DNA of 64,000 nucleotides, from the NCBI GenBank assembly GCA_037126765.1, contig JBBCBC010000030.1:4126478-4190477 (forward strand), in the 5' to 3' direction. The translations under genes were made by a program, and so were the position numbers. Numbering within the stretch: the first letter of the stretch is position 1; every line of letters begins with the position of its first letter. Positions 33,820-45,671 of this stretch are shown here, one piece after another. The notes under the pieces are model-generated. The model was not told where the DNA came from. It made no database searches and worked only from the letters and a program-made list of their open reading frames with translations. Source of the stretch: Stenogyne calaminthoides. Its lineage: Eukaryota > Streptophyta > Magnoliopsida > Lamiales > Lamiaceae.

Positions 33820-35990
33820 ACGTCCCCTGTCCCAGGAATTTCGTTGAACAAATGGCGCAAAACCACTAAATAAATCCCATAAATTTAATTGTTCATCCGA
33901 GATTTCTGCCAAGTGTTTTGGGTAGGTCTAACTGGGTCCTTTTAGGTATTTCCCCTATAAAAGAAAAAACTCAAAGAACCCGTATGAGATTCATCAAGAA
34001 TTCAAAAAAAATAATATAACAATTAAGTTTCTTACCTGGTAGTCTGAAACTTCCCTACACGATGTGCAACATAAGCGCGTGTCAGAAGCGTATGTTATGT
34101 AGTCATCGTTCAACCCATTAACCAATAAACACTATTGAAGGGTAGCAATTTCAAATCTTCAAGAGTAGGCAATGTCATATCTTTATTAAGATAAATAGAG
34201 CATAGTAGAAAGAGATAGAAAGAAGTACGTTGTTAATAGATTCCGGAATGATAATATAGCTTCACAAAACGATCCACTAGATCAACGTAACTAAGGGTAT
34301 TCATGTCTTCGCCGTATGCCTCTTTCAATATACTAAAAAGATCTCAAAGAAGGACCGGTGTTTGTGGCATGTAGTACACTAGAACAGAGCCCTCGATACA
34401 AAGATTTATACTCAGTATTTTTGGGCGGATACATTCTCAAACTTCACGTGACGAACATGAACACAACGACGGGGCGGTCGCCACTGCTTTATAGAATTCT
34501 CTTCCGTATAAATTCATCAACGGCCTCGTCTGTCTTGGCCAGAGTCTTGGCCAGAGTCACTTTAACGCCTTTGTATCCAGTAAAACCTTTGTAAATTAAT
34601 AATGTTGGGAATGCAGAATATCATTAATTTAAAGAGGTATTAATTCATGGATTAGATAAATTAGATCAAATTATATACATGTGAGATTAAATTGGAAAAG
34701 TTGATAACTATATGACAATTTCAATAAAGATGCAAAGTTATGAAACGATTTTTAAATCTCGGAAGGCAAACATTAGGATAGAGAGGATTGTTGCCCACTT
34801 TTGAACATCTTACATTCATAATCCAAAAAAACCATAGTCTGATTTGCGAAAGTTAACATCATATATTCATATTGCAACGAGGATTTACTACAGTATTAAT
34901 ATATTTATAAATGCAAAATACGATCGGCTCACAAGCACCCTCTGATTTCTATGATGATTACTCTTCCTCCCAACGCCTACACAAATCTTCACCCCAAAAA
35001 TGGTTATATGAACAACACCATTCCCCAACATCTCTTACACAAAACTTCAATCTAGCCTCTCTTACACAGAACTTCAATCTGCAAGGATACACAATCTATT
35101 AAGGTTGGATGGCAAATATAAGAACAAGTTTGAGACTGGTTTAATATGAAAACATTATAATGCAATAAATTTCAACCTTTTAGTACATTCATTACTACAG
35201 TATATTTTAACATGGTTGTTTCTCATGTTTCATTACTTTCAACTTTCAATCAACAACAGGGGATTGATTATAACTAAAAGCAAATGTTGCAACATTAACA
35301 TTTCAAGAATTAACTATTTTAAAAAATGGAACAGTAACCTCTGTATACCTCGATCATGACACATTAAAATCAGCTAAAATGGAGTCCATCAAAATCCATA
35401 AATCATCATTTTTTATTAGGGTTAATTGCAAAAAAAAATCACCATCTTTAGTATTTTTATCAATTATAACATATCACTTTTTCTTTAAAATTCAAGGCAT
35501 CACATTTTTAAGTTTTGCAATTTGAAGCATCCGTCATCTTTCGGCAACTATAATATGACATGGATGTTGAAGCTATTAGATGTTCACGTAGGATGCCACG
35601 ATTAATGAATAAAATGTTTTATCATTTTTTAAATTTTAAAAACCTTTTTAAAGAAAAACAATATTTAAAAAATTCAACAATGGAACTCCCGAAACTTATC
35701 CTACCCTAGTATCATTTATCCCCCAAAATAACTCAAAAGAAGAACCCTAAATTGTGCACCAAATTGCAGCTCCAAATTGCACCCTTTGCATCTTTAATAT
35801 ATTTTTTTTCTTAAAAAATATTCTAAAATAAAAAACAAGGAATTTTTTTTTATTTATCAGTCATGGCTTTCTATGTGGACAATCTATATGGCAGATTCGA
35901 CAGCCACGCCATTTAGTTATTGCCGAAAAATCGATAGATGCTTTGAATTGCAAAACTTGAAAAAGCTAGTGTCTTGAATTGCAAATAAAA
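33820..35990. other. Intergenic, possible decayed minus-strand coding remnant
   Basis: The minus strand at about 33830-33920 reads 'SDEQLNLWDLFSGFAPFVQR' and near 34520-34590 'KGVKVTLAKTLAKTDEAVDE', with many stops between. I do not recognise these and they may be chance. 34911-35102 encodes a short direct repeat (SLTQNFNL twice) without gene-like context. The rest is AT-rich. Confidence 0.3.
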
Positions 35991-35999
35991 AAAGTGATA

Positions 36000-36306
36000 C
36001 TACCCCCGTCCCCAACTCAATTGAACATTTGTCAAAAAGGTCCGTCCCAAATTCAATTGAACATTTCGATAAATGTAATAAATCAATTTTTTTCTCTTTT
36101 ATCTATACCCTTCAAACACCTCAATATTACACCTAGTGTCATTAGTTTTTTAACACTAAAGTCAATTTTATCTCATTTAATTTACACAAATGTCATTACT
36201 TTAACATTTAGCCCCCCAACTTTACCCCTTTTAATAATAATAAACAATTATTATCTTAAAACTTGTGTGTACTGTGAATGTTCAATTAACTATGGGACGG
36301 AGGGAG
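36000..36306. mobile_element. Stowaway-like MITE with TA duplication
   Basis: The ends are 'ctacccccgtcccc' and 'gggacggagggag', the classic plant Stowaway (Tc1/mariner) termini, flanked by TA at 35998-35999 and 36307-36308. 'aattgaacatt' near the left end is mirrored as 'aatgttcaatt' near the right. 307 bp, no coding capacity. Confidence 0.85.
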
Positions 36307-36334
36307 TATGTTGTAATCGATAAAAACACTAAGG

Positions 36335-36643
36335 CCATGTTTGTTTCGCGATCAGTGCAGGACTTTGGACTTTACAATCTCAAATTTTCATTTGTTTTGA
36401 TACTTAAAGCAAGGATTTTGAAATCCTATTAATCCTACTCTACTTCATCACCTATTACTACTCTACTTTTTATTCTGTCAATACATTCAATCATCTACTT
36501 TTTAATTCTCTCAATACACTCAAATAATATAATAATATCACATCAATCAAGTTAATTTTTTACAATTCTATATAATCCTACTTAATAATCTCAAAACAAA
36601 CATACAATTTTACTAATCGTTAATATTTTAAAATCCTTGAATT
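36335..36643. mobile_element. MITE of the 'TGTTTGTTTCG' family, copy 1
   Basis: It starts 'catgtttgtttcg' and contains 'aaggattttgaaatcctatt' and, near the other end, 'ctcaaaacaaaca' and 'aaatccttgaatttcaaa'. The same blocks recur at 38690-39010. It overlaps or abuts the 3' end of the F-box pseudogene. Confidence 0.55.
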
Positions 36644-37889
36644 TCAAAGTTGAGGATTTTTTTTGCAATTAACCATTTGTATTAAGGCTAAAAGGAGTAT
36701 GTATGTGTACCTCGTATCTATTATCTTGATTATCCTTTTTCTCTTCCTTGTTCTTCCAGCCGAAACAGCTCCAACACCGATAGCAGTAGAAGTATCACGA
36801 TTCTTAAGTCGAACAAGGCTCCCCGAATAAATCTGAGAAAAAGCAATATCCGAAAGACCATGAATGGATAAATTCTTGACAGAATTATTACCAATATCAA
36901 ACCACAAGAACCCCAAATCATGTTGCAGAACAACTTGATGTTTGCTCTTTAAATAAGCTACAATCATCAACAATCTCCCGGGTGCCGGAGTAATAAAATG
37001 TTGTAGTGAAAACAGTTTAATCCACGATTTCTCTACTCCATTATCTTTCATCACCCACCCTTCAAATAGCCGCCGCGTTATATGATCCAAACTACAAAAT
37101 AAGCATCCATCCAATGATTCCAAACAAACATAAGTCGTTGTATAACGAATTGGTTCATTGGGCAGTGGCAGTATCGAATAGGTTTCAGTCCCAAGATGTA
37201 GTGCAATTATCCTTTTATGACGTTTCCAGTATAATGAGCCGTTCCAAAATACACACTTGTCTCCAACACAATCAGGACTATCCTCAATCTTCCTCCATGA
37301 GTCCGATTTTAAACTATAAATAAAGGTTTCCCACCCAAATCCGTCCCCATAAATTGCAACAACTTTGTAGTCATCAGCCTCATAAACATATCCAAGACCA
37401 AAACCACGTAATATTTTATCTTTAAATTTAAGTCGGGGCAATATCCGGAACTCCTTGGTTAACGGGTTCCATATTGCCCAAACCCCTAAAGATATTGAAA
37501 TCAGATATTAGAATTAAACCATTGCAAGAGGCGTAATCAGGTTCGAAGGATCGCAAATCTAGGGGAAACGAATGTTTGATAAGGTTGGCATCAATCGTTT
37601 GGGGGCCCTTGATAAAGTTAAGAGAGTCGAGAGAGAAGGAATATAGAGGAGCAACTGATTTATTTGTAAAGAGGAGGGTGTGGGAGTTGTTGTTGTTGTT
37701 GTTGGTGTGGGCTCTGATGAAACATGGATCGTCGATCATGCCTAGCCATGCTTTGCACACGCTTCTCCACCGGAAAACACATTCCGCCGGCAATCGGACA
37801 AGTATTTCCCGGAAAAGCTCACACGGAATGTCCGACATTTCTGCAACACAAAATGACACTTTATTAATTACCTGAGATCTGGTGGTCAC
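36644..37889 (-). pseudogene. F-box protein gene with a frameshift
   Basis: The first frame (from 37889, or more likely the ATG at 37838) encodes an F-box: MSDIPCELFREILVRLPAEC, then FRWRSVCKAWLGMIDDPCF. It reaches 'FNIFRGLG' and then leaves frame. The other frame resumes with VWAIWNPLTKEFRILPRLKF and continues as an F-box-associated domain: ADDYKVVAIYGDG, WETFIYSLKSDSWRKIEDS, VFWNGSLYWKRHKRIIALHL. The break is at a short G run (C run on the plus strand, about 37482-37487) and looks like one lost base. F-box proteins of this kind are substrate adaptors for SCF ubiquitin ligases. Apart from this the gene is well kept, so a recent mutation or an assembly error is possible. The last ~35 codons are unusually basic and may really be intron or 3' sequence. 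Confidence 0.85.
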
Positions 37890-38095
37890 GTGGGTGCAGC
37901 GGCGGCGGACGACGGCAGCCGATTGACGAAACTGGAGATGTAGGGATTTTTAACCGCCCTTTTTTTTTTTTTTTCAGCCCAGCCCATTTATCTCTCTTTT
38001 TTCTTTAGCAATTTTTTTTGGTTGTTTTGGGCAATTTGGCTACTTGAATCCGGCCGGTTGCGATCTCTATTATAAAATCGTCTAATTTGTAATAT
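37890..38095. other. Upstream of the F-box gene
   Basis: Likely promoter and leader of the minus-strand F-box gene. No element is clearly recognisable. Confidence 0.35.
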
Positions 38096-38250
38096 ATAAT
38101 GATGCAATTTATTTACACTGAATTGTACAATTAATTTTTTCATATTAATAATTACACAATTTAATATAAATAAATTACACTTTTCAATATAACAAATTGT
38201 ATGATACTAAAATGCACTATGAGTGCACGGTGCACCTAGATGCATATCAC
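38096..38250. repeat. Palindromic 'GTGCA' MITE, copy 3 (left end lost)
   Basis: It contains 'gatgcaatttatttacact', 'catattaata' and ends 'aaaatgcactatgagtgcac' then 'ggtgcacctagatgcat', matching the right half of the copies at 21893 and 52355. Confidence 0.7.
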
Positions 38251-38689
38251 TTTACTTGCAACTACACAATTAGAGTTGATTTGACTCAAATACCCTTTAT
38301 CACTTTAATAAAGCAAAAAATAACAATTCCTTGATTTTTGTGCCCAATTCAATGTGAAAACTTATTTGAGATGGAGATATTATTATTTAATTTATTTTGT
38401 CGTACCAGCAAATTGAAAATCTTGGGTCTCCCTTTTGTTGGGAGGCGGTGGCTGATTAACTCACTGGGTTGAGTGGATGGTGGGGTTAAAGAAACAGGAA
38501 GGGTGGTGGAGGCGATAAAAGAAAAGGGGTGAAAAAATTCAGGGTTTTATTTTAAAGGGTATAACATGTAATGCATTAAGGTGTGTCTATTAGGGTATGT
38601 TCATCCAGGGTGAACAAGAATTGGGGATCGGATGCGAGCGAAATTCCCGCCAATGGCTGAGATGTTCAGTTGATTCCCTCCCCATTTGT

Positions 38690-39010
38690 GGGGATGGATT
38701 TTGAATTTTACAATTTCAAACTCTCATTTATTTTTAGATTTAAAGTAAGAATTTTGAAATCCTAACACTACTTTATCATCTACCATTATTTTCTTTTTTA
38801 TTCTTCCAATACACTCACATCATTTACTTTTTTATTCTCTTAATACATATATAATAATATAATAATACAAAATCAATCAACTTTTTTACTATCCTTCCCT
38901 ATATAATCCTAAAACAAACAAACACACATTTTAACTATTTATCAGGATTTTGAAATCTCAAAACTTCAAAGCACAAGATTTCCCCGCTCGCTATAATCCC
39001 GAAACGAACG
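38690..39010. mobile_element. MITE of the 'TGTTTGTTTCG' family, copy 2
   Basis: It shares 'gaattttgaaatccta' (about 38748), a run of 'atacactca' and 'tttattct' blocks, and the end 'aggattttgaaatctcaaaa' with 36335-36643. The outer right end is 'ccgaaacgaac', inverted relative to 'gtttgtttcg' of copy 1. Confidence 0.55.
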
Positions 39011-39966
39011 TGTGAGGGGTGTGTATAACGGGACTCATTTTTATTTGTCGTCGATGTAATCGCCACCTAAAACCAAAATTATATATTTACGTATGTCCAA
39101 TTAATTGCACACATCAAATGTATCGGACCTCCGCCACCATCTCTATCTGAGCTCCTCATACTATATTTATGATTTTACGTACGTCCAATTAATTCCCGAT
39201 GTAATCGCCACCAAAAATCAAGATTATATATATATATATATATCGATGAGATGAAATTATTTTAGTACTAAGTGTATATAATTATTGAATGCGAAATTTA
39301 TTAAGGTTATAAGTCAAATAGAGTAATAGCGGCTAGCTGATACTTTTCTATTATATAGCTAATATTGTTACAATGTGGACTGTTGTTATATAGGTTCGGG
39401 TCATATTCAAGCCGTTTTGGTGTTGGGATGATGAGATAAGTTATAAATTTTACAATTTTAATAAAATAAGTTAGGATATTCCAATTTTTTACTTTTTTTT
39501 TTTTTAGCGTATAAGTTCTTTAGATGTTGAACATCTTATTTTATCAAACAAATTTAGTCAATTTATAAATTTCTATACAATTTATAAGTTGAGATAAACA
39601 TACCCTAAATGATGACACCTCCAATAAGTCACTAGTGAGATCAAGTTTAAAACGATTACGAGAAGATATTATTATTAATTTAATAAATTATGTTGCTTGT
39701 TTTAAATTTTTTCAACTAAAAGTCTAAAAGGTACCACTACCACATTTCACCAGTCATTTTGACCTATAGGTTTTAAAAATATATAGCCCACACAAGTAAC
39801 TACATAATGAGCTAATTCAGAACTAAAAAAAATATGAAATTAAGCCCCAAGTCGAAATTAACATTCATAAGAGTAAAAAAGAGATAAGGAGAAAGAGTAT
39901 TTGACTAAATTTATTAATTAATAAATAAATATAAATACATATCACTTAACGTGTCATTCATATTCA
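39011..39966. other. Intergenic, AT-rich
   Basis: A short duplicated block, 'cgatgtaatcgccacc' with 'acgtacgtccaattaatt' nearby, occurs at about 39052-39110 and 39178-39212. A short (TA)n run follows. No gene. Confidence 0.5.
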
Positions 39967-40350
39967 TCAACACAACTTAACCACCCGGTCAGGCGATGCC
40001 GCCGATATGGCCGGCCGTGAATTGCACGACCTCCCCGCCCCTGCGCCGCCGCGCATGAACCGCAAAGCCACCACCACCGCCGATTTCACGGTGACGACCA
40101 TTTTCTTCAGTTTCCTGCTTCCCATCGCCTTCTCTCTGGAACTCATGGACCCCAATTTATAGGATTGCAGAAAGATATTCCTCTTTCTGGCCCTGTCTTG
40201 CCGGTAGCTCCAAGAACTCATCAGATTCTGGTTGCGCCGCCGAGACGAAAAAATTCTCCACCCGTTGCCGTTGCTCTGATCGTGATGATCATCTGCGATT
40301 CTGTTGAAACGGACGGTCAGATTTCGCGGGACTGTGTTGATCATATTCAT
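39967..40350 (-). CDS. Small basic protein of unknown function, 127 aa
   Basis: A single-exon frame. The centre 'SSWSYRQDRARKRNIFLQSY' followed by KLGS, and the basic 'SRKLKKMVVTVKSAVVVALR', read like a real conserved plant protein rather than chance, and the local GC rise fits coding DNA. The C-terminus is Ala/Gly/Arg-rich. There is no signal peptide; one short hydrophobic stretch (VVTVKSAVVVALRF) is too short and basic for a firm membrane call. The minus strand has 'tatatataa' (about 40393-40402) some 45-50 bp upstream of the ATG, a plausible TATA box giving a very short leader. I cannot name a function. Confidence 0.65.
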   Translation of the reverse strand: MNMINTVPRNLTVRFNRIADDHHDQSNGNGWRIFSSRRRNQNLMSSWSYRQDRARKRNIFLQSYKLGSMSSREKAMGSRKLKKMVVTVKSAVVVALRFMRGGAGAGRSCNSRPAISAASPDRVVKLC

Positions 40351-40392
40351 AGTGTTTGAGAATATGTATAAGAGAATTAGAAAATTTTATAT

Positions 40393-40402
40393 ATATATTG
40401 AG
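40393..40402 (-). promoter_or_regulatory. Probable TATA box of the small basic protein gene
   Basis: The run 'ttatatatat' on the plus strand reads TATATATAA on the coding strand, at a suitable distance from the start codon at 40350. Confidence 0.4.
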
Positions 40403-43400
40403 AGATTTGTTACATGTGTGTAAAGCGTGGATTATTTTATTTTATTTGACTTTTAGTTCGGTTTGACTGTATTTTTTTCTGAATTTTCTAACATGGCGGG
40501 CGGGCGGGGAGAACCGGAGAAGTGGTCCTGAGTCGTGACAGATGATATTTAGTTAGGTTTGTAAAATAAAATAAAGAATAATATGAGAGGTACTATTTTT
40601 TTTAATAAAAAAAATTAGCAACTACTCTCTTCTTATTAAACTCTAAATTTTATTTGAAATTATTTTTATTTTTAACTATTTTTTTCCCCTCTTCCTTCCC
40701 AATTTACCTAACTTAAAAAATTTCAAAAAAAAAATTGATTAAAGACTTTTTTTTATTTATCTCTCGTATATTTCATAAGTCATGAATTATTCCTTCCTTA
40801 ATTCTTAATTGATTAAGGGCAAAATTGTATAAATTTTAAGTTTCGTAATTTTTTGTAAGTAGCAAAAAAACACTTATTGCAAAATGGGTAGAATAGTGTA
40901 CTAATTTTTATTTCTTTTATCGAGTTCGTCATGACTCAAAGCCACGACTTCAAGGCATGGATAGGCTATATTTTCAATCACAACTGAGGTTCAATAAGCG
41001 GTTTTTTAAGCTAAAAGTTGTGACCCATCAGCTTAAAAAAAAAAAGCGTTGATTCACTTTGCAGTAGTGTTCTAAAATAGTCCTATAGTGGTGTTCTAAC
41101 CGTTTGAACTATATCATTTCTTAAAATAGTGTACTAGTATTCAAGAATGCACATTAAATAGAGTGTGTCCTCTTACAATAATATATAAGTGCATTGTGCA
41201 AATTAAATGTACTTTTAAGCGATGTATTATTTTTTATTGTATATAATTAATTGCGGAACAACAGTCTTACAAGAGTACTTTTACTCAACATATATAAGGG
41301 TTAATTATACTACGTACTGAGAAACGATATATATAGACATGATTACATATTCGAAAGAGATCATACGTTTGAGACCGTCTCATATGTACGAACAGTAGTT
41401 CATCACAATCTTCCCCTTTAGACTGGGAAAGTCAACCAGGGTCCCATGTGGATCATACGTTTTAATTTAGTAAGTGGTACTTTCTATGAATCTTCATTAA
41501 CTTGTTGCTTGGTACTGTACTGTTTGATGAATGTACCCTATTTAATTGGTAAAGAAATAATTAAAGTGGTCTTAGGCAGCCATTTTTTACTGTGGACCTA
41601 GCTATTGTTTATCATCTAATTAGTCAATCTGAATTGAAATAAACATTTTCTACTAATTAATTGGTTAAATTTTGTAAATAATTATGTGTAGATATAAAAA
41701 TAAAATGATTTATTATTCTTGAGAAAAAACGTGTGAGTATATATATACTGTACACTAATTAGTATATGTGGTAAGTAACACAAAAACTTGGTAATCAACA
41801 TGTTTAAGTTAATTTCAATGTTATTGTAAAATAAACATTAATTTTAATGATTCCCAAGTGGATAATTAGAGTTTGAATCACAAATGATCTCATAATTTTG
41901 ACCAAATAGATTTAGTCCCATAATTTTTTTGTGATCAATTTAGTCCCAATAACTTTGACAGTGTCTAATTTTAGTCTCAAATTGATCGGAATAACGTCGT
42001 TTTGCCGTTTCAATTTGGGGGTTTCGGGCGAATGTTGTCATTGGACTACCACATGTATTTTTTTTATTTAACAACTGAAATTTCAGGCATATAAAAACTT
42101 AAAATTAAAACAGAACTGATGATGAAAATTAGTCAAACACACTTAAAAATACATGTGACATTCCAGTCACAACATCCGCCGAAAACTCTCAAATTGAAAC
42201 AATAAAAAAAAACGTTTTTCGATAGAGTTGGGATTAAAATTGAACAATATCAAAATTATTGGGACTAAATTGAATACAAAAAAATTTGTGGGACTAAATT
42301 TATTTGAGGCCTATGAGACCATTTATAATTCAAATTAGGATAATTATGATCATCCCTATTACTTTTTAAGAAAATATTTTTTATAAAAATCACCTTTAAA
42401 GATCGATCTATTTATATGTAAGCAGTGGCCGTGACAAAGAAGAACCCATATTCCTAAATTATTATGAATCACTTAACATTCTAAAATTTTAATAAAATAT
42501 AAATATTTTATATTTGATCATTCATAATTTAATTTACGATTTTGATAAATGAAGGTAAAGGAAAAGTACCACACAATGTAAAATGTTTAGTTATTGGACT
42601 AAAATTGGAATTATACATGGCCCAGCTATTCTACATGAGTCCAAATAAGTCAGCCAGAACTTTTGGGCTGACATACAATGGGCTTCTAACAGCTTTATTG
42701 TTCATGGCCCAAAGTGAAAATTAAAGACCATTTTTCTGACATATATATAATGGAAAAAATCGAAAAGTTGGTCGTTATTATCCTTCTTCTTTTGACAACA
42801 TTGGTCGTATTATCTTTGTCGTACCTTTTGTGGTATTAATTTTTTTGATCCAACTAGTAATATATTAAAAAATAAAAACAAGAATCTCCCTTAATATTTT
42901 TCAGAATGAAGAGTATATAAATCGTTACAATATGAAAATCAACTCTTCAGAAAATAATTTAGATATCAAGATATTTAATTTCGTATTTCTTATTCTACCA
43001 TATTTTACGGTCACATATTTTATTAGAGCAGATTTTCGGTGAAACTTGTTCATAGTATGAAATTTATATTACTACACTTACAAATTAATATCAGTACATT
43101 TATCAACTGATATTATTACATTTATAAATTGAGATTATAGTATTAAATATTATAGGTACTAGTTTATAAAAGTAGTGAGTGATATCACTTTATAAGTATA
43201 ATGATATGAGTTTCATACTATGAACAAGTTTCACATAAGAGTTTGTGATTTGACAAAGTCTAATATGAAAATTTTCATACATGAAAAAACTTTAATTTAC
43301 AACCAAATTCTGTAATTAGTGAAGGTAAGACAAAATTGAGTGGTTCATGGTTCACTCGGCCCAACTGGTTCATGGTTCACCCGGCCCGAATAGGTCATAA

Positions 43401-44156
43401 TTTAGGGTTTATTATTTAGTGTTTAGGGTGTAGATGGTTGATTTAGGACAATTTTATAGATTTTCATACATGAAAATTTTCACACTAGACCTACTCTTGT
43501 GATTTTATTATATCAGTGCATACGATGTGTATATAAGATCCAATTACCGAATCGTAACACTCAACCCCCATGGGTTGGTATAATGATGTAAACTTGGAAT
43601 TTAGGAGTGTGCTTCTCACTAAGTCTCAGATTTAAATCTCCCAAGGTGCGATTAATTCTTGAGATACCGAACTTTGTTCTGGCTTAAAGTGGGCCCATAT
43701 TAGTGGACGGTGGGTTTTGATCATCCGAATTAATCGATTATTTGGATGGATATCGAGTTATAAAAATAAAAAATAAAAATCGTATCACTCAAATGTGAGA
43801 TAAATTAAACCATGAGTCCCACATCAAAACATCAACTGCATCCACATTAAATAGGCCCAAAAAATCACATAGTAGTAAATAAATATTCATTTCACCTTTG
43901 TACATTAATAAACATTATATATAGCGGCATTAATTGGTAACACTCAATATCATCCTCCAAATTAAATTACAGTCACGTAAAAGCGCGACTATGCCCACTC
44001 AGTAAATTCCTCCATTATCACCATTCTTTCCAAAAGCGTGATTCCCAAATGCACCACTGGTTAAAAAGGCCTCAACTAATTCTTTTCATGTGAACTTCGG
44101 AATCTCCTACTTTTGTCTGTGATTTGCTTCAATACTATTTTCTCCTACCTCTTTCC
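40403..44156. other. Intergenic between the small gene and EPF1
   Basis: No gene seen. 41875-42331 is an inverted-repeat element. 42542-42724 is an open frame without recognisable protein features. 43000-43250 has loosely mirrored blocks ('tttcatactatgaacaagtttcac' inverted at about 43039). The last few hundred bases are the EPF1 promoter. Confidence 0.5.
41875..42331. mobile_element. MITE with 'tagtccca' inverted repeats
   Basis: Left 'gaatcacaaatgatctcata' and right (reverse complement) 'gaattataaatggtctcata' are inverted; both continue with 'aatttagtccca' blocks toward the centre. It contains 'aacgtcgttttg' like the element at 28108. No coding capacity. Confidence 0.7.
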
Positions 44157-44165
44157 TTTATATAC
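44157..44165 (+). promoter_or_regulatory. TATA box of the EPF1-type gene
   Basis: 'tttatatac' about 100 bp before the ATG at 44263, in an otherwise pyrimidine-rich stretch. Confidence 0.5.
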
Positions 44166-44262
44166 GCACCACTATGCCTTTCATTTTCACCATCTATTTT
44201 GGTTTTCACAATATATAATTTTGTTGAAAATCGATCAAATTAAAACGTACACGATCAAGAAA

Positions 44263-45219
44263 ATGTGTAGTATGATGAAGAGTTTCTTTTTTTGGTCTAG
44301 ATTTGTGATTTTTCTTCTTGTTTTACTCCCCATGATCGTGCATGCAAGGCACATTGGCAAGATACGTCCACGTAAGATTTTTTTTTTTAATTTTTTTTAG
44401 TCGGGCAAATAATGACTCGAACTTATGACCTCACGGCATAGGTGGTGGTGATATAACCTCTTAATTAATTTTTTAAGAACAAGAAAAACTTGTTACTCCT
44501 TATGATAAAGATATTGTTATAATAATATAATAAATTTAATAGATGGTATATGTGTTTGTACGTGTACTTGAGAATAAATTTAATAGGCAAATTGGATTTT
44601 TTTATCATATCTCATGTTTCATTGAACAATATTATTTGTTTAATTAATAGTATTCGTTGTTTTTACTAAATAGTATTAATTGTTTTCAGTTAACAATATT
44701 CTTTTTTTTCACACTAAAGAGTATTATTTGGTCAATATTAGTGGTTTTCACTTAACTATATTATTTATTTTTATTGAATCATAACACGAGCTGTATCAGT
44801 TTTATATTATATTATATATGAATAAGTTTCATAGAAGAGTTATTACTCAAACTTATATTAGCAATTATTCGATATGCATTGAATAGGTTATTGAGACTTT
44901 GTCAATTTATAGTCGATGATAAAAGTTAATTTGTACATCAGATCATGATCATCGTCATCAAGTGCAGTACAATAAAAAGAAATCTACGGTGCAACCCGAA
45001 TTCCACCGGGTCGAAGCGAATCCATTGACGACACATAAACGGGCCGACACGTTGCAGGTTGCCGGGTCAAGATTACCGGATTGTACCCACGCTTGTAGAT
45101 CTTGTACACCATGCCGGCTAGTCATGGTCAGCTTTGTTTGTTCATCAATTGAAGAGGCTGAAACTTGCCCTATGGCTTATAAGTGTATGTGTCACAATAA
45201 GTCCTACCCTGTCCCATGA
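44263..45219 (+). CDS. EPF1: EPIDERMAL PATTERNING FACTOR 1-type secreted peptide
   Basis: Two exons, 44263-44371 and 44942-45219, joined at a GT...AG intron; 128 aa. Residues 1-29 are a signal peptide (SRFVIFLLVLLPMIVHA). A variable pro-region rich in His and basic residues follows, and the mature cysteine-knot peptide starts around AGSRLPDCTHAC. The end 'EEAETCPMAYKCMC' then 'HNKSYPVP' is the EPF1 signature and separates it from EPF2 and EPFL9. Eight cysteines are present, as in EPF1. In Arabidopsis EPF1 is made by stomatal precursors, is secreted, and acts through ERECTA-family and TMM receptors to enforce stomatal spacing. One difference: HACRSC, where I recall Gly after the second Cys in EPF1. 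The upstream in-frame region is open, but this ATG gives the proper signal peptide. Confidence 0.93.
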
Positions 45220-45630
45220 ATTGAAAAATCGATTTTGTTCATGTTTTGATCTAATGTTGAGATTAATTTAATTTATGTCACGTATATAAGTTATCCTTTT
45301 TGGTTACTCTTTTTTTGTTAGTGTTTTGAGACGTTGGTTTTTATTTCTTTTAATTTTGCACAAGGCTTCCCAATGTTAGAGCTTGTAGCTAGATCAAGCA
45401 AATTTATAGAAATTGTTATTTTATTTTTGAACGTCCTGATATATTTTTACCTGTTTTGTACTCATTTTTCTTTACACCTTCAATTTGAATGAAACTAGCA
45501 TGGGCTAATTTAAATATTTAAATAGGTAATGTTTCTCCCAAAATCATTTCATCTTATTGTTCTCCCAAAAATTTATTAGTTTTTATATAGAATAATAAAA
45601 TTGTTAGAAAATTATCTAATTAAACTAAAA

Positions 45631-45671
<41 letters not shown>

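Noticed and set aside
34911..35102. Small frame with an internal SLTQNFNL repeat
   Set aside because: Short, AT-rich, without promoter or conservation signals; the repeat is a local DNA duplication.
37840..37882. A tiny intron ('gtaatt...ttgcag', about 31 bp) before the F-box ATG
   Set aside because: Far below the usual minimum for plant introns; more likely leader sequence, with translation from 37838.
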